From contig JACPUX010000072.1 in NCBI GenBank assembly GCA_016192065.1, forward strand, positions 300,335 through 364,334: a stretch of 64,000 nucleotides of DNA, given 5' to 3'. The stretch is from Betaproteobacteria bacterium (GTDB taxonomy: Bacteria; Pseudomonadota; Gammaproteobacteria; Burkholderiales; Casimicrobiaceae). The position numbers were made by a program, and so were the translations under genes. Positions 37,590 to 47,639 of this stretch are shown one piece after another (position 1 is the stretch's first letter; every line of letters begins with the position of its first letter). The notes beneath the pieces were generated by a model, which was given only the letters and a program-made list of their open reading frames with translations, did no database searches and had not been told where the DNA came from.

Positions 37590-37927
37590 CCACGGCTTGG
37601 CACCGTTGCTTCCTCCCGCTTGCAGTTTGCCTTGGGTTTTCCGCTGGGGCGGCCGGCGATCCGGCGCTTTCCCTGGTGTTGCAGAAGCCCGTCAAGCCGG
37701 TCGCCCTGGACACTATCGTGATCGAGAGCCAGCGCGACCCGGAGGATCGGCGCAAGCGCGTCAAGCCGCCGGCGCAGCGCTTCCGCGAAGCTTTGGCAGC
37801 AAGCCCCCGGCGCAGCGGCGTGGCGCAACTCGATGACGGCAAGCCTTTGCCGCCCGGATTCCAGCGCTACACGCCCCATGGCGCGGTAACCGCGTTCCGG
37901 GCCGGGTCCGAGGGTCCCGGTTATTGA
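37586..37927 (+). CDS. Small exported hypothetical protein
   Basis: A 113-residue product starting at GTG 37586, overlapping the previous stop by four bases. The N-terminus (WHRCFLPLAVCLGFSAGAAG) looks like a signal peptide; the rest is basic and proline-rich (DRRKRVKPPAQRFREALAAS) with no domain I recognise. Translational coupling and coding-like codon use support it as real, but it is unconfirmed. Its link to the degenerate GGDEF protein is by position only. Confidence 0.6.
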   Translation: MTTAWHRCFLPLAVCLGFSAGAAGDPALSLVLQKPVKPVALDTIVIESQRDPEDRRKRVKPPAQRFREALAASPRRSGVAQLDDGKPLPPGFQRYTPHGAVTAFRAGSEGPGY

Positions 37928-38129
37928 TGCCGAAGGCTTTCTGCCACTCGATCTTAGGGCGGCGCGGATTGGCGCTGTCACAGTGCCCGAGGTCAGTGTC
38001 CAGGCGGCAAAATTTCTCGGCTTCCGGCTTTCCCCGGTATGACCAATCGTGCTTTGCTCAGATTGTCTTTGGGGGCCAGCGGGCAGAACGCTTGGCGTAA
38101 AATAAGGCTTTGCCATCGCCCGCCGCACC

Positions 38130-39047
38130 ATGTCCGTCCTCACCCCCGGCCTTGCGCCGAACGAGCCCCCGCTCAGCCGCGACGAGCAAAGGCAAGCCTT
38201 CGAAGCCAACAAGCTGGCCAAGCGCTTGCGGCGCCTGAGCGCCAAGGCGATCTCGGATTACGCCATGATCGGACCTGGGGACAAGGTCATGGTCTGCCTG
38301 TCGGGTGGCAAGGACAGCCACGCGCTCTTGGACATTCTTTTGTTTTTGCAGCAGCGAGCCCCCTTTCATTTCGAAATCGTGGCGGTCAACCTCGACCAGA
38401 AGCAACCCGGTTTCCCAGCGCAAGTGCTGCCCGAATACCTCGCCGGGCGCGAGGTGCCGTTTCGAATCGTCGAGCAGGATACGTACAGCGTGGTCAAGCG
38501 CGTCATCCCCGAGGGCAAGACCTATTGCTCCTTGTGCTCACGCCTGCGCCGCGGCGTGCTCTACCGCGTCGCCATGGAATTGGGCGCCACGCGCATCGCC
38601 CTGGGGCACCACCGCGACGACATCCTGGCGACCTTTTTTCTCAACCTTTTCTTCGGCGGCAAGCTGAAGACCATGCCGCCAAAACTCGTCTCCGATGATG
38701 GCCGCAACGTCGTCATCCGCCCTTTGGCCTACCTTCCCGAGAAGGACCTCGCACGCTACGCGGTGGACCGGGCCTTTCCCATTATTCCCTGCAATCTCTG
38801 TGGCGCGCAGGAGAACCTGCAACGCCAGCAGGTGGCCCAGATGCTGCGAGATTGGGAAAAGCGCTATCCAGGGCGGATCGAAACCATCTTCAACGCCCTG
38901 CAGCACGCGGCCCCCACCCACCTCCTGGACCGCAAGCTCCAAGACTTCCTCGCCATTGAAGCAACCGGCAGGCCCGAGCCGGAAGGGGACCGGGCTTTTG
39001 ATCCCGAGAACTTGCCGATGCCGGGCTTCGCCTCCGCGGACAACTAG
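38130..39047 (+). CDS. ttcA: tRNA 2-thiocytidine(32) synthetase
   Basis: TtcA thiolates cytidine 32 in certain tRNAs using ATP and an iron-sulfur cluster. The 305-residue protein has the PP-loop SGGKDS at residues 58-63 and the cluster cysteines in [12 protein letters not shown] (Cys133, Cys136), with a second pair IIPCNLCG further on. The conserved TKTPMMPPKL-type region appears as [15 protein letters not shown]. Its TAG stop is shared through the palindrome ctag with the TAG of the convergent gst gene. Confidence 0.97.
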   Translation: MSVLTPGLAPNEPPLSRDEQRQAFEANKLAKRLRRLSAKAISDYAMIGPGDKVMVCLSGGKDSHALLDILLFLQQRAPFHFEIVAVNLDQKQPGFPAQVLPEYLAGREVPFRIVEQDTYSVVKRVIPEGKTYCSLCSRLRRGVLYRVAMELGATRIALGHHRDDILATFFLNLFFGGKLKTMPPKLVSDDGRNVVIRPLAYLPEKDLARYAVDRAFPIIPCNLCGAQENLQRQQVAQMLRDWEKRYPGRIETIFNALQHAAPTHLLDRKLQDFLAIEATGRPEPEGDRAFDPENLPMPGFASADN

Positions 39048-39739
39048 CGCACCACCTCTTTCCCTTGCCCAAAGAGGATTGCCTTGGCCTTCGCGTCATC
39101 CACGGTCGGCGCGGCATTGACCTCCTTGGCCCGGGCATAGGCGCGCTGGGTGGCCGGGCGGTTCGCGATGGCGGCCCTCCAGCGCGCCAAGTGAGGGAAG
39201 TCGCTGAGGTCCTGACCCTGCCGCTCCGGGATCACCCAGGGATAGGACGCCATATCGGCGATGGAGTAGTCGCCAGCGAGGTACTCCCGGTCGGCCAGGC
39301 GTTTGTTCATCACGGCGTAGAGGCGTCCGGTTTCCTTGACGTAACGATCGATGGCGTAGGCGATCTTCTCCGGCGCGTAATGGGCAAAATGATGGTTTTG
39401 CCCGGCCATGGGACCCAGGCCGCCCATCTGCCAAAACAGCCATTGCAATACCTCGGCGCGGCCGCGCAAATCGGCGGGAAGGAAGCGGCCGGTCTTTTCC
39501 GCCAGATAGAGCAGAATCGCACCAGATTCGAACAAGGACAAAGGCGCACCGCCATCCGCCGGGGCGGTATCGACGATCGCAGGAATGCGGTTGTTGGGTG
39601 AAATCTTCAGGAATTCTGGAGCGAACTGCTCGCCAGTCCCGATGTTTACCGGGCGCAAGTGATAAGGAAGCTCGGTCTCTTCGAGAAACATCGTCAACTT
39701 GTGGCCGTTGGGGGTGGTCCAGTAGTAGAGTTGGATCAT
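39044..39739 (-). CDS. Glutathione S-transferase family protein (Nu class, YfcG/YghU-like)
   Basis: A 231-residue two-domain glutathione transferase: thioredoxin-like N-terminal domain ([18 protein letters not shown]) with the cis-proline/ES site ([24 protein letters not shown]), and helical C-terminal domain with [20 protein letters not shown], a signature of the YfcG/YghU disulfide-bond oxidoreductases. Those enzymes bind glutathione disulfide and reduce small disulfides. It overlaps ttcA by four bases, tail to tail. Confidence 0.9.
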   Translation of the reverse strand: MIQLYYWTTPNGHKLTMFLEETELPYHLRPVNIGTGEQFAPEFLKISPNNRIPAIVDTAPADGGAPLSLFESGAILLYLAEKTGRFLPADLRGRAEVLQWLFWQMGGLGPMAGQNHHFAHYAPEKIAYAIDRYVKETGRLYAVMNKRLADREYLAGDYSIADMASYPWVIPERQGQDLSDFPHLARWRAAIANRPATQRAYARAKEVNAAPTVDDAKAKAILFGQGKEVVR

Positions 39740-39835
39740 GGTTCATGCCTAGGATGTTGTTGGAACGCAAGCCGCGAAAGCGGGTCGGACCGGAGTCGCC
39801 AGCAGGTGCAACCGCGGAAGTCGAGGAGACAAGTC

Positions 39836-40477
39836 ATGGACGAATTCGTTCGCATACCCGAGGGCAAGCCCTCCTCAGGATCATGGTGCGAGACCACCGT
39901 GCCCACCGATCCCTGGCTCGAACCATGGCTGCCGCTGCTGGCCGACCACACCGGCGATGCACCGATCTTGGAGCTGGGCTGCGGCACCGGGTTGGATACC
40001 GCAGTCTTGACCGAGGCCGGGCATGCGGTGGTGGCGATCGACATTTCCGCCGAGGCAATCGAGCAAGCGATGCGACGTGCGCCGACCGCACGATTCCTTT
40101 GCCAGGACTTGCGCAACGATTGGCCGCGGCATCCAGAGGGCTTCCGCGTCGCCCTGGCCAGCCTTTCCTTGCATTACTTTCCCTGGGCGGAAACTCTGAA
40201 CTTGGTCGAGCGCATCCATGACGCCCTGCGTCCGGGAGGCATCCTGCTGTGCCGACTCAACTCCATCAACGACCACAATCACGGCGCCAGTGGATATCCG
40301 CAGATCGCCGAGAATTTCTATCTGGTGAACGGCAAGACCAAGCGTTTTTTCGATCGCGATTCTCTGGGCGCCCTTTTCGGAGCATGCTGGCGCACGCTTG
40401 CTATGGAAGAACGCGTCATTCACCGTTACGCCCAGCCCAAGAGCGTTTGGGAATTGGCGTTGGAGGCACGGCGCTAA
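39836..40477 (+). CDS. Class I SAM-dependent methyltransferase
   Basis: A 213-residue methyltransferase. SAM-binding motif I is PILELGCGTGLDTAVLTEAG, followed by VVAIDISAEAIEQAM and a post-core ILLCRLNSIND. The start at ATG 39836 follows an AGGAG site; upstream in-frame sequence to 39659 is non-conserved and overlaps the divergent gst start region. Substrate is not evident; the motif arrangement resembles small-molecule methyltransferases of the methyltransferase_11/25 type. Confidence 0.85.
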   Translation: MDEFVRIPEGKPSSGSWCETTVPTDPWLEPWLPLLADHTGDAPILELGCGTGLDTAVLTEAGHAVVAIDISAEAIEQAMRRAPTARFLCQDLRNDWPRHPEGFRVALASLSLHYFPWAETLNLVERIHDALRPGGILLCRLNSINDHNHGASGYPQIAENFYLVNGKTKRFFDRDSLGALFGACWRTLAMEERVIHRYAQPKSVWELALEARR

Positions 40478-40630
40478 GGCGCTTCCGCAGATCGGCGCGG
40501 GTGCGAACGTGCTCGCCCGCCCCCCGTCCGCCAGCCGGGCCTCCCGGATACCGAAAGATCGTTCCCCGATCACTCAGGGCATGCCCCTCTCGCCGCGCCC
40601 GCGTTCGCGAGCGATTTGGCCACGCGATGC

Positions 40631-41269
40631 TCAAAACGCGCCGCCGATTCCCTGCGCCAGGCGCACCGGCGCGAAACTGCGCCGATGTTCCGGGCAGGGC
40701 CCCAAATGCGCCAGCGCCTCCAAATGCACCGCCGTGCCATAACCCTTGTGTCGGGCGAAACCGTAACCCGGATAGCGGGCATCCAGATCCTCCATGACTG
40801 CGTCGCGAGCGGTCTTGGCCAGTATCGACGCGGCAGAGATCGCCGGCACGCGGCGGTCCCCCCCGACAATCGCGCGCATCGGCAAGGCCAACCGCGGACA
40901 ATGCAGCCCGTCGATCCAGGCAGCCGTGGGTGTCACCGGCAAGGCTTCGAGGGCACGCCGCATGGCCAGTAGCGTCGCTTGGAGGATGTTGAGTTGGTCG
41001 ATTTCCGCCACGCTGGCCTCGGCGATGGCCCAAGCCACAGCCTCGGCGCGGATGGTGAGGGCCAGGCGCGCACGCTGACCGGCGCTCAAACGCTTGGAAT
41101 CGTCGAGGCCCCGGATGGGGCGGGCGGGGTCCAGGATCACCGCCGCGGCGAACACCGCTCCGGCAAGCGGGCCGCGGCCCGCCTCATCGACCCCGGCAAG
41201 GAGCGCGGGCATTTCGCTCCGCGGCAGGAGCGCCAATTCAAGTTGTGCTTCCGAGTGGCTTCGCGCCAT
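40631..41269 (-). CDS. rnhB: Ribonuclease HII
   Basis: RNase HII removes ribonucleotides from DNA. The 212-residue protein has the first catalytic pair in [20 protein letters not shown] (Asp28-Glu29), the third acidic residue in [10 protein letters not shown], and the conserved [15 protein letters not shown]. It is the last gene of the rpsB-to-rnhB run, six bases after lpxB. No terminator hairpin with a T-run was seen in the 150 bp after it. Confidence 0.97.
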   Translation of the reverse strand: MARSHSEAQLELALLPRSEMPALLAGVDEAGRGPLAGAVFAAAVILDPARPIRGLDDSKRLSAGQRARLALTIRAEAVAWAIAEASVAEIDQLNILQATLLAMRRALEALPVTPTAAWIDGLHCPRLALPMRAIVGGDRRVPAISAASILAKTARDAVMEDLDARYPGYGFARHKGYGTAVHLEALAHLGPCPEHRRSFAPVRLAQGIGGAF

Positions 41270-41275
41270 GTGGGC

Positions 41276-42430
41276 TCAAGGCGACAACAGCGCGCCGACC
41301 GCATCGGCAGCACGCTGCGCATTGCCTTGACGCAGGTCGCGATGCAGCTCAGCAAAGTGCCGCTCCAGGCGCTCCCGCACGATTCGGTCGGCGCGAAGAT
41401 TGAGCAAAGCCTGAGCGAGGTTCGGTGGCGTGGCCGCGTCCTGAAAGATTTCCGGCACGACGAATCGGCCTGCCAGTACATTGGGCAGCGCCACATACGG
41501 CAGGCGCAGCTTCTTCTTCACCATGCGGTAGGTGGCCGCGCTCAAGCGGTAGGTGACCACGTGCGGGCAACGATACAGAGCGGCCTCCAGAGTCGCCGTG
41601 CCCGAAGCCACCAGGGCGAGGTCCGCCGCGGCCAGGGCCTTGCCGGCGTGGCCATAGAGCAGCGCCATGGGGGGTGCGCTGGAACCGGCAGCGTAGAGCA
41701 CGCCCTCGAACTGGCGGCGCGTCTCACGCGTCGCCAGGGGCACCAGGAACTGCGCCTCGGGAAGCTGTCGCGCCACTTCCTCGGCGGTCTGCACGAACAG
41801 CGCCGCATGCATCTCGAGCTCGCCTTGCCGGCTACCCGGCAGCAGGGCGAAGACCGGATGCTCCGGGTGGAGCTTGAGCGCGGCCTTCTCGAGGGCGCGA
41901 TCGGGATCGAGTGGTGCCAGATCGGCCAGAGGATGGCCGACGTAGGTGACCGGCACTTGCGCGGCTTCGTAAATGGCGGTTTCAAACGGGAACAGCACCA
42001 GCATGTGATCGACCGCCGCACGAATCTTGCCGATGCGCTCCCCGCGCCAAGCCCACAACGAGGGACTGACGTAGTGAACGGTAGGCAGGCCTCGCCGCTT
42101 CAGGGCGGCCTCCACACCGAGATTGAAGTCGGGCGCGTCGACGCCGATGAACAGCGCGGGTTGCTCGCTGATCAGTCTGTCGATCAGGCGCCGGCGCAGG
42201 CGCAGGAGGCGCGGCAAGTGCCGCAGTACTTCGGTATAGCCGCGCACCGCGAGTTCCTCGGCCTGATGCCAAAGGGTGCAGCCCGCGGCCTGCATCTGCG
42301 GCCCGCCGATGCCGGCGAAGCGCACCTGCGGCAACCGCCGGCGCATTTCGCAGATCAGTTCGGCGCCCAGTAGGTCACCCGAGGCCTCGCCGGCCACAAT
42401 GCCGATCAACACCGGATTGCTCCTCCCCAT
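41276..42430 (-). CDS. lpxB: Lipid-A-disaccharide synthase
   Basis: LpxB joins UDP-diacylglucosamine and lipid X to give the lipid A disaccharide at the inner membrane. The 384-residue glycosyltransferase family 19 sequence begins LIGIVAGEASGDLLGAELI; VHYVSPSLWAWRGERIGKI, ALLPGSRQGELEMHAALFV and LVASGTATLEAAL are conserved sites. It lies 57 bp after lpxA. Confidence 0.98.
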   Translation of the reverse strand: MGRSNPVLIGIVAGEASGDLLGAELICEMRRRLPQVRFAGIGGPQMQAAGCTLWHQAEELAVRGYTEVLRHLPRLLRLRRRLIDRLISEQPALFIGVDAPDFNLGVEAALKRRGLPTVHYVSPSLWAWRGERIGKIRAAVDHMLVLFPFETAIYEAAQVPVTYVGHPLADLAPLDPDRALEKAALKLHPEHPVFALLPGSRQGELEMHAALFVQTAEEVARQLPEAQFLVPLATRETRRQFEGVLYAAGSSAPPMALLYGHAGKALAAADLALVASGTATLEAALYRCPHVVTYRLSAATYRMVKKKLRLPYVALPNVLAGRFVVPEIFQDAATPPNLAQALLNLRADRIVRERLERHFAELHRDLRQGNAQRAADAVGALLSP

Positions 42431-42487
42431 CCTGGCCGGTATGGCCTCTCGGCGGCGTCTTGGCGACCGCCGTCTCCCGCCGTAATT

Positions 42488-43276
42488 CTAGCCCGCCCGT
42501 GGCCGGGCAATGCCGCGCCCCGGAGCGCCAAGGAACGTCAGCAAAGGCTCCAGTACCGGCAGCCCCGCAGCCTCGGCGAGGAGCTGCGCGCGTGCCTCGT
42601 CGAGCGTCAGGCCTCGACGATACAAGGTTTTGTAGGCGCGCTTGACCGTCGCCAGGTCTTCCGCGGTGTAGCCGCGGCGCTTGAGCCCTTCGCTGTTGGT
42701 GCCATGCGGACGCGCCGGATTGCCCGCGGCGGTCACGAAAGGCGGGATGTCCTGGACCACCACGCTAGCGATGGCTGTGATCACATGCGCACCGACGCGG
42801 CAAAACTGATGCACGCCAGTGAAACCGCCCAGTACGGCGAAGTCGCCGACACTCACGTGGCCGGCGAGTTGGGTATTGTTGGCGAAAATGGTGTCATTGC
42901 CGACCACGCAGTCGTGGGCGATATGCACGTAGGCCATGATCCAGTTGCGATGCCCGATGCGGGTGAGCCCCTGGTCTTGCACGGTGCCGACATTGAGGGT
43001 GCAGAATTCGCGGATCAGGTTGTCGTCACCGATTTCCAGGCGGGTCGTTTCACCGCGGTATTTCTTGTCCTGTGGTTCATCGCCGATCGATGCGAACTGG
43101 AAAATGCGGTTCCGCGCGCCGATCCGGGTGTGGCCCGTGATGATGGCGTGGGGGCCAACGCGCGTGCCGGGGCCGATGACGACATCGGGCCCGACGATGC
43201 TGAACGCGCCCACTTCCACATCGGCCGCGAGTTCGGCGCGCGGATCGACCTGGGCACTGACGTGAATGCGCGCCAC
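42488..43276 (-). CDS. lpxA: Acyl-ACP--UDP-N-acetylglucosamine O-acyltransferase
   Basis: First step of lipid A synthesis. The 262-residue protein is a left-handed beta helix of hexapeptide repeats, same length as E. coli LpxA. The catalytic histidine is His121 in AYVHIAHDCVVGN, corresponding to E. coli His125. The start is GTG 43276, five bases after an AAGGA site and six bases beyond the fabZ stop; the same frame stays open far upstream through fabZ and into lpxD, but that part is antiphase to those genes and not coding. Confidence 0.98.
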   Translation of the reverse strand: MARIHVSAQVDPRAELAADVEVGAFSIVGPDVVIGPGTRVGPHAIITGHTRIGARNRIFQFASIGDEPQDKKYRGETTRLEIGDDNLIREFCTLNVGTVQDQGLTRIGHRNWIMAYVHIAHDCVVGNDTIFANNTQLAGHVSVGDFAVLGGFTGVHQFCRVGAHVITAIASVVVQDIPPFVTAAGNPARPHGTNSEGLKRRGYTAEDLATVKRAYKTLYRRGLTLDEARAQLLAEAAGLPVLEPLLTFLGAPGRGIARPRAG

Positions 43277-43281
43277 GATCC

Positions 43282-43725
43282 TTAGACCTCGCGCAGTGCG
43301 GCCATGATTTGGGCTTCGGCGACCAAGGTGTCCCCGACCAAAGCCCGCCCGCTGAACTTGGCCACACCGCGCACCAGGCGGTGCAGATCGACCTCCAGAC
43401 GCAATTGGTCGCCAGGAATCACCGGCTTCTTGAAACGCGCGCCGTCGATGCCGGCGAAATAAACCACGGACTTCCCGTCGGGCTGCCGACCCATGGTCTT
43501 GAACGAAAGAATACCCGCCGCCTGCGCCATTGCCTCGATCACGATGACGCCCGGCATGACCGGATTGCCGGGGAAATGACCCACGAAGTATGGCTCGTTC
43601 ATGGTCACGTTCTTGAGCGCGACGATGCGCTTGCCCACCTCCATTTCCAGTACCCGGTCGATCAACAGGAAAGGGTAGCGGTGCGGGAGATATTGCAGGA
43701 TCTCGCGAATTTCCATACCGTCCAT
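43282..43725 (-). CDS. fabZ: 3-hydroxyacyl-ACP dehydratase FabZ
   Basis: Dehydrates beta-hydroxyacyl-ACP in fatty-acid elongation and competes with LpxA/LpxD for hydroxyacyl-ACP. The 147-residue hotdog-fold protein has [15 protein letters not shown] and the active site His50 and Glu64 in [20 protein letters not shown]. It sits three bases after lpxD. Confidence 0.98.
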   Translation of the reverse strand: MDGMEIREILQYLPHRYPFLLIDRVLEMEVGKRIVALKNVTMNEPYFVGHFPGNPVMPGVIVIEAMAQAAGILSFKTMGRQPDGKSVVYFAGIDGARFKKPVIPGDQLRLEVDLHRLVRGVAKFSGRALVGDTLVAEAQIMAALREV

Positions 43726-43728
43726 GAA

Positions 43729-44766
43729 CTAGCTTCCTTCGTTGCGCTTGAGCCGCTTTTCGAGCTCGCGCACGCGGTCGGCGAGTTCCTCGAGCTGGCG
43801 GATGTGAGGTGCGGAGCGCAGCCACTTTTCGTGCGGCGCCAGGGGATAGACGCCAGTGTACACGCCCGGCTTGGTGATCGACTTGGAGACGAAGGACCCC
43901 GCCGAAATCACCACTTCGTCGGCGATGGCGAGGTGCCCGATGATCATCGCCGCACCCCCGATCTTGCAATGCCGCCCGATGCGTGTGCTGCCGGCGATGC
44001 CCACGCAGCCGGCGATGGCGGTGTGGGCTCCGATGCGGCAGTTGTGGGCGATCTGAATCTGGTTGTCGAGCTTGACGCCGTCTTCGAGCACGGTGTCGTC
44101 CAGGGCGCCGCGATCGATGGTGGTGTTCGCTCCGACCTCAACGTCGGCGCCCAGCACCACCCGCCCCAACTGCGGAATCTTGATCCAGACGCCCTGGTCC
44201 TCGGCCATCCCGAAGCCGTCGGCGCCGATCACCGCGCCGGCGTGGATGATGCACCGAGGCCCAATGACGCAGTCGTCATAGACCACGGCATTGCTGTACA
44301 CCCTCGTGTCATCACCCAATAAGACCCGTTCACCGATCACCGCCCCGGGAAGCAGGACCACCCGCTCGCCGACCACGCTGCCCGCCCCCACATGCACGCC
44401 AGCCGAGAGCGTGGCGCTGGCGGCGATGCGGGCACCCTCACCCACCGTGGCATCGGGTGCGACGCCGGGGGCGAAGGCCCGCGGCGGATTGAGCAGGCCG
44501 GCGACGCGGGCATAACAGGCATAGGGTTGCTCCGTTACCAGCCGGGGCAAGGTGGTATGCACCGCGTCCTCGGGAGCCAGAATGACCGCGCTCGCCTGCG
44601 TGGTGGCGAGTAGATGGCGGTATTTCGGGTTGGCAAGAAAGCTGATGGTCCCCGCGCTGGCAGCGTGCAGGGTGCCGATTTGTCGAATGCGCGTGGCCCC
44701 CTCGCCTTCGACGAGGGCACCGCAGGCCGCGCCCAGTTCGCGCAGCGTGAAGGTCGGAGCGGGCAT
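43729..44766 (-). CDS. lpxD: UDP-3-O-acylglucosamine N-acyltransferase
   Basis: Third enzyme of lipid A synthesis, N-acylating UDP-3-O-acylglucosamine. The 345-residue protein has an N-terminal uridine-binding domain (ISFLANPKYRHLLATTQASA), a hexapeptide-repeat beta helix with catalytic His241 in QIQIAHNCRIGAH (E. coli His239), and a C-terminal helix. The ATG is 29 bp after the skp stop. Confidence 0.98.
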   Translation of the reverse strand: MPAPTFTLRELGAACGALVEGEGATRIRQIGTLHAASAGTISFLANPKYRHLLATTQASAVILAPEDAVHTTLPRLVTEQPYACYARVAGLLNPPRAFAPGVAPDATVGEGARIAASATLSAGVHVGAGSVVGERVVLLPGAVIGERVLLGDDTRVYSNAVVYDDCVIGPRCIIHAGAVIGADGFGMAEDQGVWIKIPQLGRVVLGADVEVGANTTIDRGALDDTVLEDGVKLDNQIQIAHNCRIGAHTAIAGCVGIAGSTRIGRHCKIGGAAMIIGHLAIADEVVISAGSFVSKSITKPGVYTGVYPLAPHEKWLRSAPHIRQLEELADRVRELEKRLKRNEGS

Positions 44767-44795
44767 GATCGGCCGCGAATTGTCGATGCGGCGGA

Positions 44796-45314
44796 CTACT
44801 TGTCAGCGAGCGCCCTCAACACCTTGTCGGTGATGTCGACACGCTGACTCACCCAAACCGCTTCCTGCAGGATGAGATCGAGCTTCTCGCTTTCGGCGAT
44901 CTGCTGAATCGCGCGCTGAGCGCGCTCCTGCACGCCAGCGGTCTCCTCGTTGCGCCGGATATTCAGATCCTCGCGGAATTGTCGCTCTGCGCGCTGGGTT
45001 TCGCGGCTCAAGTTAGCAAGCTCGCGTTCCTTGTTGCGACGCTCACTCTCGGGCAAAGCCAAACCCTCTTTTTCGAGGTAGGCCTGCATGTCCCGCACCT
45101 GTTTGGACATGCGTTGGATCTCCACGTCGCGGCCGGAGAATTCCTTCTCCAGCTTGGCCGCGGCACGCTTGGCCGGAACGGCCTCGCGCAGAATGCGCTC
45201 GGTGTTGACGAAGCCGATCTTGTATTCGGCCGCCTGGGCGGCGCCTGCCGCCGTCATGGCGACGACGCCGGCAATTCCCACCAGCCCTCGAAGCGACATC
45301 TTGCCGAATTCCAC
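44796..45314 (-). CDS. skp: OmpH/Skp family periplasmic chaperone
   Basis: Skp holds unfolded outer-membrane proteins on their way to BamA. The 172-residue product has a signal peptide (VGIAGVVAMTAAGAAQA, then AEYKIGFVN) and a long charged coiled-coil region (residues about 55-150), the tentacles of the Skp trimer. I chose GTG 45314 because a perfect AAGGAGA lies six bases upstream; ATG 45299 in frame is an alternative with a shorter leader. It follows bamA by 27 bp. Confidence 0.95.
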   Translation of the reverse strand: MEFGKMSLRGLVGIAGVVAMTAAGAAQAAEYKIGFVNTERILREAVPAKRAAAKLEKEFSGRDVEIQRMSKQVRDMQAYLEKEGLALPESERRNKERELANLSRETQRAERQFREDLNIRRNEETAGVQERAQRAIQQIAESEKLDLILQEAVWVSQRVDITDKVLRALADK

Positions 45315-45341
45315 TGGCGTCTCCTTAAACAGCGGCAAGCG

Positions 45342-47621
45342 TCAGAAAACGTTGCCGAACTGGAACTGGAACCGTTGCAGCCGGTCGCCATCCTTAGCGT
45401 TGAGCGGCACGGCATAGCTGAATTTTAGCAGGCCCATGGGCGACTGCCAGGTGACCGCGGCGCCGGTCGAAAAACGAAAGGTCTCGAAATCACCCTGGGC
45501 GCCGTCGCCACGAACGCGTCCGGCATCAACGAAGAAGCTGCCGCGCACCGACTTATCCTGCTTCATGCCCGGAAACGGGAAAAGCAGCTCTGCATTGCCG
45601 ACAATACGCTGCTTGCCCCCCAGGACCTCATCGTTGGTGTCGCGCGGCCCCAACGAGGCGGTGTCGTAGCCGCGCACCGAGCCCACTCCACCGGCGAAGT
45701 AGTTCTTGAAGAACGGCAGCGGCTTGCCTTTCAGCCCGTCGCCGATGCCGACCTCACCGTTGAGCATGAGGGTGAAGGGATGAAACACCGGCATGAACCA
45801 CTGGTGCTGGTAATTAAGCTTGTAGTAGGCCAGGCTCGAGACCGGAAAGCCGATCTCGCCGAACAGGCGCTGATAGCGTCCGCGCGTCGGGTAGAGAATG
45901 CTGTCGCGGGTATCACGCGCCCAGCCCACCGTGCCGATAATACTGTTGGTCATGAGACCAAAAGTGTCGGCGAAGTTAATGTAGCGCTGTGGACTATCGA
46001 GATAAAGGGTGAGCTCAGTCTGCTCCGCGGCCAGGCCGAAATTGACCGTGTCGTTCTCGGTCACCGGCAGGCCAAAGCGTACCCCCGCGCCGATGGTCGA
46101 GGACTTGTAGGTCCCCACGCCCAGCGAAGTGGGATCGACGTTGCGCTGGTAGACGTCGAAGCCGCGACTCACACCATCTGGGGTGTAGTAGGGATTGGTG
46201 TAGGACACCGAGAACACCCGGTTGACCTTGGAGCTATTGACCTGGGCGGCCAACGCGTTGCCGCTGCCGAAAACGTTGTTCTGCGAAATCGAACCGGTGA
46301 GAACCAGTCCGTCGCCGCTGGAGTAGCCGATGCCGAACAGAATGTTGCCGGTCGGCTTCTCCGTGACCGACAAATCGAGATCAACCTGATCCGGCGTCCC
46401 CGGGACCGATGGTGTCTCGATATTGATGTCGGAGAAGTAGCCCAAGCGTTCGACACGTTCCTTGGAGCGCGCGATCTTCGAGGCGTCGTACCAGGCGCTT
46501 TCCAGCTGCCGCAACTCGCGCCGAACCACCGCGTCCCGGGTGCGCGTGTTGCCCAGAACGTTGATGCGTCGCACGTAGATGCGGCGGCCCGGATCGATCA
46601 GAAAGGTAAACGCAACTTGGCGCTTTTCCTTGTCGACTTCAGGCACCGCATTAACATTGGCGAAAGCATAGCCCTCGTTGCCCAGGCGATCGGCGATGGC
46701 CTTGTTCGATTCGGTGAGCTTGGCCCGGGAGAACACCGCCCCCGGCTGGAGCTGGATGAGCTTTCTGAGTTCGTCCTCCGGAACCAGCATCTCCCCGGCG
46801 AGGCGCAGATCGGAGACGATGTATTTCTCGCCTTCGGTCACGTTGACGGTAATGAAGATGTCCTTCTTGTCCGGGGTGATCTGCACCTGGGTCGATTCAA
46901 TGTTGAAATCGAGATAGCCACGGTTGGTGTAGAAGCTGCGCAAAGCTTCGAGGTCGGCGGCCAGCTTCTGCTTGGAATACTGGTCGTTCTTGGTGTACCA
47001 GGTCATCCAGCCCGGTGTCGTGAGCTGCATTTCGTCGAGCAGATCCTTTTCGCGATAGACCTTGGTACCAACGATATTGATCTGCGCGATGCGCGCCACC
47101 TCGCCTTCGGCAATGGCAAAATTCACCGCGACGCGGTTGCGCTCCAGCGGCGTGACCGTGGTCGTGACCTCGGCGGCGTAACGGCCGCGGCTGATGTATT
47201 GCCGGCGCAATTCCTGGTCGGCCTTGTCGAGCAGCGACCGGTCGAAAATTCGCGATTCGGCGAGGCCGATGTCCTTCAAGGCCTTCTTCAGCGTGTCCTT
47301 GTCGAACTCCTTGGCGCCATTGATCTCGATCTGGCTGATGGTCGGGCGCTCCAAAACCGCCACGATCAGCACCCCATCAGAACCTTCGATGCGCACGTCG
47401 CGAAAGAACCCGGTTGCGTACAGCGCCTTGATCGCCTCAGCCGCCTTGGCGTCGTCGATCCGGTCACCCACTTTGATCGGCAAATAGTTGAACACCGTTC
47501 CAGCATCGGTGCGCTGGATGCCCTCGACGCGAATGTCCTTCACCGTAAACGGCTCAATGGCGAGCGCGGCGGACGAGAACAGGGCCAGAAACAGGGCAGC
47601 AAGCGGTTTACGTCGCATCAT
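45342..47621 (-). CDS. bamA: Outer membrane protein assembly factor BamA
   Basis: The 759-residue precursor has a signal peptide (MMRRKPLAALFLALFSSAALA), five POTRA domains (about 24-430, starting FTVKDIRVEGIQRTDAGTVF) and a C-terminal 16-strand barrel. The lid-lock motif VRGYDTASLGP and the terminal phenylalanine of the beta-signal (FQFQFGNVF) are intact. It inserts beta-barrel proteins, including the LPS translocon, into the outer membrane. It lies 18 bp after rseP. Confidence 0.99.
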   Translation of the reverse strand: MMRRKPLAALFLALFSSAALAIEPFTVKDIRVEGIQRTDAGTVFNYLPIKVGDRIDDAKAAEAIKALYATGFFRDVRIEGSDGVLIVAVLERPTISQIEINGAKEFDKDTLKKALKDIGLAESRIFDRSLLDKADQELRRQYISRGRYAAEVTTTVTPLERNRVAVNFAIAEGEVARIAQINIVGTKVYREKDLLDEMQLTTPGWMTWYTKNDQYSKQKLAADLEALRSFYTNRGYLDFNIESTQVQITPDKKDIFITVNVTEGEKYIVSDLRLAGEMLVPEDELRKLIQLQPGAVFSRAKLTESNKAIADRLGNEGYAFANVNAVPEVDKEKRQVAFTFLIDPGRRIYVRRINVLGNTRTRDAVVRRELRQLESAWYDASKIARSKERVERLGYFSDINIETPSVPGTPDQVDLDLSVTEKPTGNILFGIGYSSGDGLVLTGSISQNNVFGSGNALAAQVNSSKVNRVFSVSYTNPYYTPDGVSRGFDVYQRNVDPTSLGVGTYKSSTIGAGVRFGLPVTENDTVNFGLAAEQTELTLYLDSPQRYINFADTFGLMTNSIIGTVGWARDTRDSILYPTRGRYQRLFGEIGFPVSSLAYYKLNYQHQWFMPVFHPFTLMLNGEVGIGDGLKGKPLPFFKNYFAGGVGSVRGYDTASLGPRDTNDEVLGGKQRIVGNAELLFPFPGMKQDKSVRGSFFVDAGRVRGDGAQGDFETFRFSTGAAVTWQSPMGLLKFSYAVPLNAKDGDRLQRFQFQFGNVF

Positions 47622-47639
47622 CGCGGCTCGAATCGAGAA

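Noticed and set aside
43277..43969. N-terminal extension of lpxA
   Set aside because: The frame is open through fabZ and into lpxD but out of phase with both; GTG 43276 gives exactly the usual 262 residues.
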